64,000 bases of DNA from Carboxylicivirga mesophila (GCF_018271975.1 NZ_JAGUCN010000001.1:124001-188000); one strand, 5' to 3'. Shown: positions 45,825 through 54,905, counted from the stretch's first letter. The notes: generated by a model not told the origin, from the letters alone. Numbers and translations are program-made.

Positions 45825-47248
45825 TCATTGTATTTGGTGATCAGCAAAAGTCCAGTAAAAGCAATGGCACCGTTGTATATCAGCTTTTCAAAACCAATGG
45901 TGAAGTTGTAATCCAGTATGCCAATGATTATAGGTGACAGGATGGCTATGATGGGAACTAAGCTGTCGCGTACTTTGAATTTGGTGAATAAACCGAATGC
46001 ATACAAACCCAGCAGTGGCCCATAGGTATAACCGGCCAGGTTAAATACCGTGCTGATGACGCTGTCGTTGTTAAAAGCTCTGAATAACAATATTACCAAA
46101 GCCAGCAAAAGGCTGAATCCGATGTGCACCTTAAAACGAGTGCGTTTGGCTTGCGCTTCATCCTTCTTTTCAATATTTAATATATCTACCGAAAAGGAGG
46201 TGGTGAGCGATGTTAAAGCAGAGTCGGCACTTGAATAGGCAGCCGCTACCAATCCCAGCATAAAGAACACGCCCACAATTTTAGGCAGATAACCGCCAGT
46301 TGCAATTATCGGGAACAAATCATCTGATCGCTCAGGAATGGCAATGCCTTGATTAGCTGCAAACATAAACAAAAGCACGCCCAGACTCAAGAAAAGCAGG
46401 TTCACAGGAACGAATGAGAAACCATACCAGTGCATGTTCTTCTGTGCATCTTTCAGATTACGGCAGGTTAAGTTCTTTTGCATCATATCCTGATCTAGTC
46501 CGGTCATAACAATGGTAATAAAAGCACCTGAGAAAAACTGTTTGATAAAGTGCTGTTTCGACGATAAATCATTGAACTCAAACAGCTGTGAGTATTCACT
46601 ATTGGCAATGGCCGATATCATACCACTAAAAGACAGGTTCATGGTTTTGGCAATAACCACGACCGTAATGCCAACACTCAGCAGCATAAAAAGTGTTTGT
46701 AAAGTATCGGTCCATATGATTGTTTTGATACCCCCGCGAAAGGTGTAGAGCCAAATTAGCAATATGGTCACCAGCACGGTTATTTCAAAGGAAATATTGA
46801 AGGCATCAAAAACTGCTATTTGCAGCACATTGGCCATGAGGTAGAGACGAGCTGACGCACCGATGGTACGCGACAACAGGAACAAGGCCGCGCCCGACTT
46901 ATACGACCAGAATCCAAAACGTTTATCAAGGTAGGCGTAAATAGAGGTGAGGTTAAGACGATAGTATAGTGGCAGAAGAATATGCGCAATCACCAGGTAT
47001 CCCAAAAAATAGCCAAATACCATCTGCATATAGGTCAAACCGGTTGAACCCACCCATCCGGGTACCGATATAAAGGTAACACCCGACAATGATGCCCCAA
47101 TCATTCCGATGGATACTATGTACCAGGGCGATTGTTTATTGCCTCTGAAGAAGGTATCGTTATCGGCCTTTTTGCTGGTTAAAAAGGAAATAAGGATTAA
47201 AAGGCCAAAATAGCTGGCTATGATGGTAGCTGTTAATGCTGGATTCAT
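45821..47248 (-). CDS. Sodium:solute symporter (SSS family)
   Basis: A 475-residue inner-membrane carrier with about 13 transmembrane helices. The SSS signature is seen in ISVPGWVGSTGLTYMQMV and GGIKTIIWTDTLQ, and the sodium-site region in AAYSSADSALTSLTTSFSVD. It moves a solute such as a sugar, sialic acid or carboxylate into the cell with Na+. The substrate cannot be read from sequence. It is one gene on the minus strand, convergent with capA-like. Confidence 0.92.
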   Translation of the reverse strand: MNPALTATIIASYFGLLILISFLTSKKADNDTFFRGNKQSPWYIVSIGMIGASLSGVTFISVPGWVGSTGLTYMQMVFGYFLGYLVIAHILLPLYYRLNLTSIYAYLDKRFGFWSYKSGAALFLLSRTIGASARLYLMANVLQIAVFDAFNISFEITVLVTILLIWLYTFRGGIKTIIWTDTLQTLFMLLSVGITVVVIAKTMNLSFSGMISAIANSEYSQLFEFNDLSSKQHFIKQFFSGAFITIVMTGLDQDMMQKNLTCRNLKDAQKNMHWYGFSFVPVNLLFLSLGVLLFMFAANQGIAIPERSDDLFPIIATGGYLPKIVGVFFMLGLVAAAYSSADSALTSLTTSFSVDILNIEKKDEAQAKRTRFKVHIGFSLLLALVILLFRAFNNDSVISTVFNLAGYTYGPLLGLYAFGLFTKFKVRDSLVPIIAILSPIIIGILDYNFTIGFEKLIYNGAIAFTGLLLITKYND

Positions 47249-47355
47249 TGGTTTTGAATTTTACAGCACTAAGATATAAGATAAGTTGGTAAGTTAAGAG
47301 GTCAGGCATCTGTTGTTGGTGATCGAGATGCCTGTGATTGAGGTGACACGTATTA

Positions 47356-47736
47356 TTACAGGCCTCTTCTGTCGGCTACAATCATCAGTGCTTCTTCCCG
47401 GATGATATCTGGTGGATTGATGCCTCTTATTTGAAGGCTTTTAAGCCAGCCTGCCACTTCGCGCTCCTTAAGGGTAAACAGTACTTCTCTGAACTGCTCA
47501 ATTTCTTCATCAGAATAGCTGTTGGCTTGTTTGGCTTGATAGCTGTCCAGCTCCTCATCTTCGTAATATTCAGCTTTATCGCTGCTACTAAGCAGGCTGT
47601 CGGCTTCACATACTTCATGTGCCCCACAACAGTCATCAGCCACAATGGTTTGTTCTTCTGCATCAGTACCTGACTTTCGTGAAAAGATGAAAGCCACTAC
47701 TAACGCTACTACTATGCCAGCCAATAAGTAAATCAT
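47356..47736 (-). CDS. Single-helix membrane protein with cysteine cluster
   Basis: A 126-residue protein: one N-terminal transmembrane helix (about 3-18), then a cysteine-rich stretch DDCCGAHEVCEADS (Cys at about 36, 37 and 43), an acidic middle and a helical C-terminus. I do not know its family name, though I have seen similar proteins in Bacteroidota. The CC-x4-H-x2-C layout could bind a metal or iron-sulfur cluster or react with thiols (inference). It lies just downstream of the arsenic operon in the same direction but beyond a hairpin. Confidence 0.6.
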   Translation of the reverse strand: MIYLLAGIVVALVVAFIFSRKSGTDAEEQTIVADDCCGAHEVCEADSLLSSSDKAEYYEDEELDSYQAKQANSYSDEEIEQFREVLFTLKEREVAGWLKSLQIRGINPPDIIREEALMIVADRRGL

Positions 47737-47768
47737 GCTGCAAAAATAATAATTAGTCAGTAGTTATC

Positions 47769-47814
47769 AGTCAGTGGTTAGTAGTTTAACATTCTTTACT
47801 AATAACCACTGACT
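47769..47814 (-). terminator. Hairpin closing the arsenic operon
   Basis: A perfect 12-bp stem (AGTCAGTGGTTA and its complement at 47803-47814) with a 22-base loop lies right past the ACR3 stop. It shares the GTCAGT word with the hairpin at 34647-34680. No long U-tract follows. Confidence 0.6.
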
Positions 47815-47831
47815 GTTAATTATCTGTTTTT

Positions 47832-48863
47832 TTAATATTTCCATTTATTTGCTAATGCTACTAAGGATAGCATAACCGGTACTTCAACCAATACACCCAC
47901 TACGGTTACCAGTGCTGCCGGTGATTGTAAGCCAAACAGTGCGATGGCTACCGCCACGGCCAATTCAAAGAAGTTGCTGGCCCCAATCATGGATGCTGGT
48001 GAACATACAGCGTGTGGAAGCTTCAGCTTGCGCCCCCCAAACCAGGCAATGAAAAAGATGAAATAGGTCTGAATAATTAGGGGGATAGCTACCAAAAGAA
48101 TGATCAAGGGATTTTGTGTGATATTGTGCCCCTGAAACGCAAATAGCAAGACCAATGTGGCCAGCAAAGCAAAAACACTTACCGGCTTAAACTTTGGTAA
48201 GAATGTTTGTGTGAACCATTCTTGTCCATGGCGCTTAATGAGGTAACGGTTGGTAACGGTGCCAGCCAGTAAAGGGACCACCACAAAGATGACCACACTG
48301 CTTACCAGTGTATCATAAGGGATAGTCACATTGGTGATGCCCAGCAAAAAACCAACTATTGGCACAAAGGCCACCAATATAATAAGGTCATTCACCGACA
48401 CCTGCACCAGAGTGTAGTTAGGGTCGCCATCAGTAAGGTACGACCATACAAACACCATGGCTGTACAAGGAGCAGCGCCTAACAGGATGGCTCCTGCAAT
48501 ATATTCACCGGCCAGCTCTGGTTCTATGAATGCACCATATAATTTGCTGAAGAATATCCAGGCAAAGAAAGCCATTGTAAATGGTTTGATCAGCCAGTTA
48601 ACAACCAGTGTCAGGATTAGCCCTTTGGGCCGTTTTCCCACATTTTTGATACTGGTGAAATCTACCTGCAGCATCATGGGGTAAATCATGAGCCATACCA
48701 GTATAGCCACTAAGATATTTACACCCGATACTTCCAGGCTGCTTAAAACCGAAACTGTATCGCCAAAGAAATGGCCGATTAAAATACCGCCTCCGATACA
48801 CAGTGCCACCCACAGGGTCAGGTACTTCTCAAAAAAACCGATTTGCTTTTTATTGTCCGACAT
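47832..48863 (-). CDS. acr3: ACR3-type arsenite efflux carrier
   Basis: A 343-residue membrane protein with ten helices that pumps arsenite (or antimonite) out of the cell. It fits the ACR3 family rather than ArsB: VSGVNILVAILVWLMIYPMM, LGAAPCTAMVFVWSYL with the conserved cysteine of the translocation path, and KLPHAVCSPASMIGASNFFE near the end. It is the third gene of an operon with arsR and arsC and follows arsC after three bases. Also called arsB in some annotations. Confidence 0.93.
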   Translation of the reverse strand: MSDNKKQIGFFEKYLTLWVALCIGGGILIGHFFGDTVSVLSSLEVSGVNILVAILVWLMIYPMMLQVDFTSIKNVGKRPKGLILTLVVNWLIKPFTMAFFAWIFFSKLYGAFIEPELAGEYIAGAILLGAAPCTAMVFVWSYLTDGDPNYTLVQVSVNDLIILVAFVPIVGFLLGITNVTIPYDTLVSSVVIFVVVPLLAGTVTNRYLIKRHGQEWFTQTFLPKFKPVSVFALLATLVLLFAFQGHNITQNPLIILLVAIPLIIQTYFIFFIAWFGGRKLKLPHAVCSPASMIGASNFFELAVAVAIALFGLQSPAALVTVVGVLVEVPVMLSLVALANKWKY

Positions 48864-48866
48864 GCC

Positions 48867-49289
48867 TTAGGCTTGTTTAATGTTTTCAATGTAGAATTTG
48901 TAGAAACCGTCTTTAATCTCGTCACGCACACGATGAAATTCACTCATGATAAACTCATCGCTTCCCTCTGCGTGTGATGGATCATCAAAGCCAATATGTA
49001 AACGATGCTTTACTTTACCACTGAATGCAGGGCACGATTCGTTGGCTCCTCCACAAACAGTAATGACATAGTCCCACTCATCGTTCAGGTATTTTTGAAC
49101 TGAGTCGCTGGTGTGACCACTGATATCAATGCCTATCTCTTGCATTACCTGCACTGCTTTAGCATTCAGTTTACCAGATGCTTCGGTGCCTGCTGAAAAC
49201 ACCTTAATGTTTTGGTCAAAAGACTGTAAAAATCCATGAGCCATCTGACTGCGGCAACTATTGCCGGTGCATAAAATCAATACTTTCAT
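48867..49289 (-). CDS. arsC: Arsenate reductase, thioredoxin-coupled
   Basis: A 140-residue low-molecular-weight phosphatase-fold reductase that turns arsenate to arsenite for export. The P-loop is CTGNSCRS with Cys7, Cys12 and Arg13. Two more redox cysteines follow at 79 and 86 (VCGGANESCP), the arrangement of thioredoxin-dependent ArsC from the Staphylococcus/Bacillus class. It lies between arsR and ACR3. Confidence 0.92.
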   Translation of the reverse strand: MKVLILCTGNSCRSQMAHGFLQSFDQNIKVFSAGTEASGKLNAKAVQVMQEIGIDISGHTSDSVQKYLNDEWDYVITVCGGANESCPAFSGKVKHRLHIGFDDPSHAEGSDEFIMSEFHRVRDEIKDGFYKFYIENIKQA

Positions 49290-49311
49290 AGTTATTTGTT
49301 TTTTGTGATGA

Positions 49312-49650
49312 TTAACAATTACTGGATTCGCAACTTTTTGATTGAAGGCTGTTGCAAAACGAAAGGCCGTGTGTATTTAGTTTGTCAACACCCTGCTGGT
49401 TTAGGCAATAATTGGTTTTGGCACCGCGTGTGGTTCCTTGTATCAATCCTGCTTTCTTAAGCTCAGTCAGATGCTGGTTGACAGTAGTTCGGCCTAGTGG
49501 CACCACCTCGGTGATGTCGCCGCAGAAACAGGCATCTCTGCTGGCCAGAAACTTGAGTATTTGAAGCCTTGCCGGATGCGCCAGCGCCTTATACAGTTGT
49601 GCCAGCTCCTGCAGGTCTTCGTCAAACAGATCATTCTTCGCTTGAGGCAT
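49312..49650 (-). CDS. arsR: ArsR-family arsenic-responsive repressor
   Basis: A 112-residue winged-helix repressor: YKALAHPARLQILKFLASRD, then Cys41 and Cys43 in ACFCGDITEVV, the recognition helix GRTTVNQHLTELKKAGLI and a cysteine-rich tail (FCNSLQSKSCESSNC) that may give further arsenite or metal ligands. Binding of arsenite should release it from the operator directly upstream (49664-49703). It leads the arsRC-acr3 operon and represses it; the tail is longer in cysteines than usual. Confidence 0.93.
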   Translation of the reverse strand: MPQAKNDLFDEDLQELAQLYKALAHPARLQILKFLASRDACFCGDITEVVPLGRTTVNQHLTELKKAGLIQGTTRGAKTNYCLNQQGVDKLNTHGLSFCNSLQSKSCESSNC

Positions 49651-49663
49651 ATCGTTTAATTTT

Positions 49664-49703
49664 GACGTAAAAGTACGTCTAATGATTGACGTAAAAGTAC
49701 GTC
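49664..49703. promoter_or_regulatory. Tandem palindromic ArsR operator
   Basis: Two identical 16-bp palindromes GACGTAAAAGTACGTC lie at 49664-49679 and 49688-49703, 24 bases apart centre to centre. Each has perfect 6-bp arms around AAAG. They start 14 bases ahead of the arsR ATG and overlap the expected promoter. This is the evident repressor site. Confidence 0.85.
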
Positions 49704-49739
49704 GATATGATATTTAATAGTTTTTTAACATTCGGGCAC

Positions 49740-49768
49740 TAAAAAAGGGAAGCAAACGCCTCCCTTTC
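49740..49768 (-). terminator. Terminator after trpS
   Basis: AAGGGAGGCG and its near-complement TGCTTCCCTT on the minus strand are followed by six T. It lies 25 bases past the trpS stop. Confidence 0.8.
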
Positions 49769-49793
49769 ATCTTTATTTTGATGCTTTTGATTT

Positions 49794-50879
49794 CTAGATG
49801 TCCATATTCATGGCTGCGCGCACTTCTTCCAGTGTTTTCTGTGCGACATTACGCGATTCGGCAATGCCCTCACGAAGAATGCTTTTTACAAAGTCTAAAT
49901 TGTTCTCCAGGTGGGCGCGTCGCTGACGAATTTCCCTGAAGTGTTCGTTAATCGATTCAGTAACAATTTGCTTCAGTTTACCGGCACCCTGGTCGCCAAT
50001 TTCAGCAGCCAGGTTTTGTGGCGTTCCGCCCGATGCCAGCGCGGCAATGCGCAGCAGGTTGGCCACTTCAGGACGATTATCCGGATCGTAGGTGATCAAT
50101 CGTTCAGAATCAGTCTTAGCTGATTTCACCGCTTTCATGGTTTCGTCTTCAGTCGCTTTAATCATGATGGTGTTGTTGCGGCTCTTACTCATTTTCTGGC
50201 CACCATCTAAACCAAGAATCATTGGTGTTTCACTCAATAAGCCGGTTGGTTCCCTGAAAACACGAGCCTTAAATTTCTTGTTGAAACGTTTGGCAATGTT
50301 TCTGGTTAATTCAATGTGTGGCAACTGGTCTTTTCCAACGGGTACCACATCACTTTTACAGAATAAGATATCGGCTGCCTGGTGTACCGGATAAGTATAC
50401 ATACCCGCATTGATTACATTCTGCCCCGATGCCTGAATCTCTTCTTTGATGGTTGGATTCTTACTCAATTCGGAGTTGGAAACCAATGACAGGAAAGGTA
50501 CCAGCAATTGGTTCAATTCAGGAATATGACTGTGCGGGAAGATGTGCGTCTTAAATTTATGTGGATCTAAACCACAGGCTAAATAATCAATGGTTAGTTC
50601 CAGAACAAATTTTGAGATGTCCTTAAACACATCGCGATCGGTCAATACCTGGTAGTCGGCAATGACAATAAATGTTTCAACACCCAGGTTTTGTAAGCGC
50701 ACCCTGTTTTGCAATGAGCCAAAATAGTGCCCGATGTGCAGGTTACCAGTTGGACGGTCGCCTGTTAATACACGGTGTTTCTCAGGATTTATTTGTAAAT
50801 CTGCTTCTAACTCATTACTCTTCTGAACAGCTCTTTCGAATGAAGCGTTGATTGCTTCACTTATATTTTCTTCTGCCAT
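49794..50879 (-). CDS. trpS: Tryptophan--tRNA ligase
   Basis: Charges tRNA(Trp). Class I motifs are GNLHIGHYFG (HIGH at 48-51) and the KMSKS loop in GGQKMSKSRNN near 226; the tryptophan pocket and dimer region appear in between. At 361 residues it is longer than the usual ~330 because about 30 residues precede the normal start (MAEENISEAI ... KHRVLTGDRPT). No later ATG gives a clean start before the first motif, so the extension is real if the frame is correct. Confidence 0.96.
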   Translation of the reverse strand: MAEENISEAINASFERAVQKSNELEADLQINPEKHRVLTGDRPTGNLHIGHYFGSLQNRVRLQNLGVETFIVIADYQVLTDRDVFKDISKFVLELTIDYLACGLDPHKFKTHIFPHSHIPELNQLLVPFLSLVSNSELSKNPTIKEEIQASGQNVINAGMYTYPVHQAADILFCKSDVVPVGKDQLPHIELTRNIAKRFNKKFKARVFREPTGLLSETPMILGLDGGQKMSKSRNNTIMIKATEDETMKAVKSAKTDSERLITYDPDNRPEVANLLRIAALASGGTPQNLAAEIGDQGAGKLKQIVTESINEHFREIRQRRAHLENNLDFVKSILREGIAESRNVAQKTLEEVRAAMNMDI

Positions 50880-51100
50880 CTGGAACTTATTTTATCAATG
50901 TTTTTATTATTCAACCATGAGGTAGCTCTATAAAATCTGTCCTGATTTGGATATTGTCAATCAGTTTATTTTCTATAGGCTATCGTCTAACCGTCTAATC
51001 TCTTAATAAAGAGCTGCAAAAATGGGGAAAATTGTGATGATTTGAAAATTATTTATACTCTTAGCTTTGCAGGTGTAGGCAAATTCATCTGTATACTGAA

Positions 51101-51547
51101 TTAGCTTACCCAGGTAATGAGCTTTAGGGTGATAAGCGCCCATACAACATAGCGGATGAGTTTCCCGATAAACATGCCAATACTCACCAGCCAAACATTA
51201 ACTTTCAACAAGCCTAATATTACGGCAATAACATCGCCCACACCCGGTAGCCAGCAAAACAAAGCAATCCACAGCTCCTTGCCGCTCACCATTTTTCGGG
51301 TTTTCTCTATCTGCTGGTGTTTAATCTTCAGGTATTTCTCAATCCATTTTGTTTTGCCCAGCCAGCCTAGTCCATAGGAACTCATACCGCCCAGCCAGTT
51401 GCCCAGTGTGGCCAGTCCCAGGCACCAATACAGGTTGTAGTTGGTGGCCAGCATGCCCGACAAAAGAGCTTCGGAGCTAAATGGTACTACTGTAGCAGCC
51501 AGAAATGAGGCTAAAAACAATGCAAAATATCCCGATTCAAACAGCAT
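51101..51547 (-). CDS. YqaA/DedA-like membrane protein
   Basis: A roughly 148-residue inner-membrane protein of the SNARE-associated/VTT (YqaA) type: FLAATVVPFSSEALLSG, GNWLGGMSSYGLGWLGK, then WLPGVGDVIAVILGLLKV. Such proteins relate to DedA lipid-handling proteins (lipid scramblase or undecaprenyl-phosphate flippase roles in homologues). I start at the ATG 51547 (MLFESGYFALF), as the extra 22 residues upstream look random. It is monocistronic. Confidence 0.8.
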   Translation of the reverse strand: MLFESGYFALFLASFLAATVVPFSSEALLSGMLATNYNLYWCLGLATLGNWLGGMSSYGLGWLGKTKWIEKYLKIKHQQIEKTRKMVSGKELWIALFCWLPGVGDVIAVILGLLKVNVWLVSIGMFIGKLIRYVVWALITLKLITWVS

Positions 51548-51750
51548 TTTATAGTTTTTGAGGCACAAAAGTAAGAAAATTAGTGTATCGCCATAAAAAT
51601 ATTGTTGCTGCAAAATCCTTTATTTAAAAGACTTTCAGAGATTTTAACAAAAATAATTCAAAAAAATATGGTACTATGTATTGCAAAGTACCATTTAATG
51701 ACTGTATATTTGTTATACCAAATTCATTGTTTAAGATAGTATTATTAGTC

Positions 51751-52026
51751 ATGTTACTTTTAAGATCATTATCCACCCAACGTTTATTACTGATAGCTGC
51801 CGCGCTATTTTGTATTTCGGCTGGAATGCTGGCGCAAACCGAGAAGCCTGATACTTGTAAAATTGTGGAACAGGAGAAGCCTGTTGTTGAGAAAAAGCAG
51901 GATGTGAAGAAGGCGAAAGCTGAGGTGAAGCGAAAGAACAGTGCTGATACAAAAGTAAAAGCTACCAGGAAGGCCAATCTGGAACATGCCTTTTTATTTA
52001 AGAATCATATCATAAGTAAACTGTAA
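51751..52026 (+). CDS. Small exported lysine-rich protein
   Basis: A 91-residue protein (ATG at 51751) with a signal-like hydrophobic N-terminus (RLLLIAAALFCISAGMLAQ) and a highly charged mature part rich in lysine and glutamate (KPVVEKKQDVKKAKAEVKRK). No family is recognised and the mature part looks disordered. It lies 25 bases before the PadR-PspC operon in the same direction; the frame is open further upstream but without good start context. Confidence 0.45.
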   Translation: MLLLRSLSTQRLLLIAAALFCISAGMLAQTEKPDTCKIVEQEKPVVEKKQDVKKAKAEVKRKNSADTKVKATRKANLEHAFLFKNHIISKL

Positions 52027-52051
52027 CAAGTAACTCTATAAAACCGGGAGA

Positions 52052-52396
52052 ATGAATGTAGAAAATGCAAAAGCGCAAATGCGGAAGGGAGTTTTAGAGT
52101 ATTGTATATTGCTCATCCTGTCTAACAACGATGCCTATGCTTCAGACATCATCAATCAGTTGAAGGAAGCAAAGATGATTGTTGTGGAGGGAACACTATA
52201 TCCGCTTTTGACGCGACTCAAGAACGCTAAACTTCTTAGCTATCGCTGGGAAGAGTCGACCCAGGGACCACCCCGTAAGTACTATGCACTTACCGATGAA
52301 GGCAGAACCTTTTTGGGCGAAATGGACGCCTCATGGCAGGCGCTTGTCAACGCCGTTGAATTAATACATCAAACCAAAAACGTAACCGAACAATGA
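52052..52396 (+). CDS. PadR-family transcription regulator
   Basis: A 114-residue winged-helix regulator with the PadR pattern: MRKGVLEYCILLILSNNDAYASDI, IIVVEGTLYPLLTRLKNAKL-like residues and SYRWEESTQGPPRKYYALTDEG. It lacks a long C-terminal helix, as in the short PadR-s2 group. Its stop overlaps the next ATG by four bases (ATGA), so it is translationally coupled to the PspC-domain gene. It very likely controls this operon, as PadR-PspC pairs are widespread in Bacteroidota. Confidence 0.92.
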   Translation: MNVENAKAQMRKGVLEYCILLILSNNDAYASDIINQLKEAKMIVVEGTLYPLLTRLKNAKLLSYRWEESTQGPPRKYYALTDEGRTFLGEMDASWQALVNAVELIHQTKNVTEQ

Positions 52397-53370
52397 ACAA
52401 GACTGTAACAATCAATATTAGTGGGCACATGTTCTATATAGATGAAGATGCCTACACACGCCTTCGAAGCTACCTCGATAAAATTGAGACAACTTTTCGT
52501 TCGCAGGAGAGTGGTGATGAGATTATCTCTGATATTGAAAGCCGTGTTGCTGAGATATTTAATGAACGCATTAACCGCGAAACAGGTGTTGTGACATTGG
52601 AGATGGTTGATGAAGTCATTGCTACAATGGGCGAACCAGAGCAGTTTGAGGATGGAGAAGGAGAAGAGCAGAAAAGCTATACGCCTCCAACCACAATGGT
52701 ATTCCGCAAAGCCAGTCGTCGCTTCTACCGCGACATTGATAACAGGGTGCTTGGTGGTGTATGTGCTGGTATAGCAGCTTACTTTGGTATTGATGTTGTA
52801 CTGGTACGTGTCCTTTTTGTTATTCTTACGGTACTAACCTGGGGAGGTATACCTCTCATTTATATTATACTCTGGATAGCATTGCCACCTGCACGTACAA
52901 CGGCTCAAAAGTTGCAAATGCGTGGCGAGCGTATCACCATCGAAAACATTGAACGTAGCATTCGCGATGAGTATGATGAGGTGAAGAAGAAGTTTGGTCA
53001 TTTTAAAGAATCGAAAACCTATAAAAAGGGAGAGAGCTTTTTTAGTCGCTTCTCAAAGAGTGAAAAAGCGACCATCTTTATTATTCTGGCTGTAGTAGGT
53101 GCTGCTTTGCTATTTAATATGCCCGACTGGCATGGGGTGTTTTATGGTCCTGCGACTGTATTTACAGGTTTTAGTCACCATGTGGTGCCCACCTTCAATC
53201 ATATCTTTTTTCCAGGAGCCTTAACCTTTGTGCTTGTGTTGCTGGTTATTGGTTTAATATTCAAAACCTTTCTGAAGATTGTGTTGTACCTAATTGCATT
53301 TCTGTTGCTGGGTTCGCTGGCATTGAAGGTATTATTCTGGCTGTTTGGCGGATTTATGCTCATGTGCTAA
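52393..53370 (+). CDS. PspC-domain membrane protein (first copy)
   Basis: A 325-residue protein. The N-terminal ~90 residues form a small domain beginning KTVTINISGHMFYIDEDAYTRL, rich in acidic residues and related to the second copy. A PspC domain (about 110-170) follows with RFYRDIDNRVLGGVCAGIAAYFG and a helix pair. Further membrane helices occupy about 225-325. PspC proteins sense envelope stress in the phage-shock response of other bacteria. The role here is inferred. It starts inside the PadR gene's stop and precedes a longer paralogue. Confidence 0.9.
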   Translation: MNKTVTINISGHMFYIDEDAYTRLRSYLDKIETTFRSQESGDEIISDIESRVAEIFNERINRETGVVTLEMVDEVIATMGEPEQFEDGEGEEQKSYTPPTTMVFRKASRRFYRDIDNRVLGGVCAGIAAYFGIDVVLVRVLFVILTVLTWGGIPLIYIILWIALPPARTTAQKLQMRGERITIENIERSIRDEYDEVKKKFGHFKESKTYKKGESFFSRFSKSEKATIFIILAVVGAALLFNMPDWHGVFYGPATVFTGFSHHVVPTFNHIFFPGALTFVLVLLVIGLIFKTFLKIVLYLIAFLLLGSLALKVLFWLFGGFMLMC

Positions 53371-53411
53371 TACTTAACAGGGAGATTATTTGATAATAAC
53401 TGACAAGAATT

Positions 53412-54905
53412 ATGAATAAGACAATAAATATAAACCTTGATGGCTTTGCCTTTAAAATAGAAGAAGAAGCCTACGAGCGCCTTAACGAATACATTGAAAC
53501 CCTTAAGAATCGCCTGGGCAATGATGAAGAGGCCAGGGAGGTGATTGCTGATATTGAATCCCGCATTGCCGAGTTGTTTCATTTTAAATGCCAGGGATGT
53601 ACCATTGCTTTATCCGATGTTGAAGAGATTATTCATACCATTGGTGAGCCGAGCGAGATTGTGGACGAGGAAGAAGCCGAAACGCAGGAAAATGCCGGTA
53701 AAAGTACAAGCAGCTCATCATCCACCTATGTAGGCAAACGATCACTGTTTCGCGATCCGGATGATCGCATATTAGGTGGTGTTTGTGCCGGATTGGGTGC
53801 CTATTTCGATGTTGATCCGTTGGTGTTCCGCATCATAGCTGTTGTTACTACGCTTATGTCGGTTGGTGTTGTGCCAATTATTTACATCATTTTATGGATA
53901 GCCATGCCTAAGGCTAAAACACTGGGGCAGCGCATTGAGATGCGCGGAGGCATTACTTTCAAAAAAATGGGTGATAACATAAAGGAGGAGTATGAGGCTG
54001 TTTCCTCCAAGTTGAAAGAATATAAAAACAAACCTAATTATAAACGTATGCAACAACGAGCAAATAAAACAGGAGATGCCATGGCCAGCGGTCTTTATCA
54101 GCTGCTGAATATCTTTGGAATTATCTTAGGTATTGGCATCGTTATATGGAGTGTTTTATCCATTATGGGATTAGTTGGCTTCTTTGCTTTTAAAGACACC
54201 ATTATGGGATTGGCTGTGTCAGATGGCAACCACTTTCTGGCGTCGGTACCTGACCGTTTCTTGTCTCATATGGATCAGACCCTACTATCGGCGGCCACAT
54301 TTTTAGTAGTTGGCATTCCGTTTCTAGTGATATTATACCTGGGGCTGAAGCTGATATTCCACTTTAAAGGTCACGGCAAAGTGATAGGTATGACAGCACT
54401 GATTCTTTGGCTGGCAGGCATTGTGTTAGTATTCTTTACAGGAGTGCGAATTGCCAAAAGTTTTGAGCAAACCGGCAATGTTTCGGAGCAACACAGCTTA
54501 ATGGCCAGTTCGGCAGAAACCATTTACCTGAAGCCTGCAGCTACCGAGGCTAATGGCAATAACCGCGACTACCTGATGGATATGGATCACCTGGAGCTGT
54601 TTTCGGCCGATGGCGAACTAATCATTGAAGGTGCACCAGTCATTAATATTACGCATGGCGATAGGTTTCAGATGACCATTGATAAAAAAGCCCGTGGACT
54701 TAATGAGGAAGAGGCTGAGTTTAATGCTCAGAATACCGTCTATAACTGGTCGCAGAATGATTCTATCGTTTACCTGGACAAGCGATTTATTATTGCAGAA
54801 GAAGCTCTTGTGCGTAATCAAAAGGTGTTTGTTACTATTCAAATTCCATATGGCAAACAATTGGAGGTAAGTCCGTACCTCGATAGATTTATTAATGAGT
54901 ATTAA
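53412..54905 (+). CDS. PspC-domain membrane protein (second, longer copy)
   Basis: A 497-residue paralogue of the first copy. The N-terminal domain (KTININLDGFAFKIEEEAYERL) and PspC domain (about 115-175, FRDPDDRILGGVCAGLGAYFD) are shared. Five further membrane helices lie at about 230-370. A unique C-terminal ~125-residue soluble part is beta-rich (DMDHLELFSADGELIIEGA and VTIQIPYGKQLEV), resembling DUF2807/auto-transporter adhesin-like modules. It could read out envelope stress. It starts 41 bases after copy one and closes the PadR operon. Confidence 0.88.
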   Translation: MNKTININLDGFAFKIEEEAYERLNEYIETLKNRLGNDEEAREVIADIESRIAELFHFKCQGCTIALSDVEEIIHTIGEPSEIVDEEEAETQENAGKSTSSSSSTYVGKRSLFRDPDDRILGGVCAGLGAYFDVDPLVFRIIAVVTTLMSVGVVPIIYIILWIAMPKAKTLGQRIEMRGGITFKKMGDNIKEEYEAVSSKLKEYKNKPNYKRMQQRANKTGDAMASGLYQLLNIFGIILGIGIVIWSVLSIMGLVGFFAFKDTIMGLAVSDGNHFLASVPDRFLSHMDQTLLSAATFLVVGIPFLVILYLGLKLIFHFKGHGKVIGMTALILWLAGIVLVFFTGVRIAKSFEQTGNVSEQHSLMASSAETIYLKPAATEANGNNRDYLMDMDHLELFSADGELIIEGAPVINITHGDRFQMTIDKKARGLNEEEAEFNAQNTVYNWSQNDSIVYLDKRFIIAEEALVRNQKVFVTIQIPYGKQLEVSPYLDRFINEY

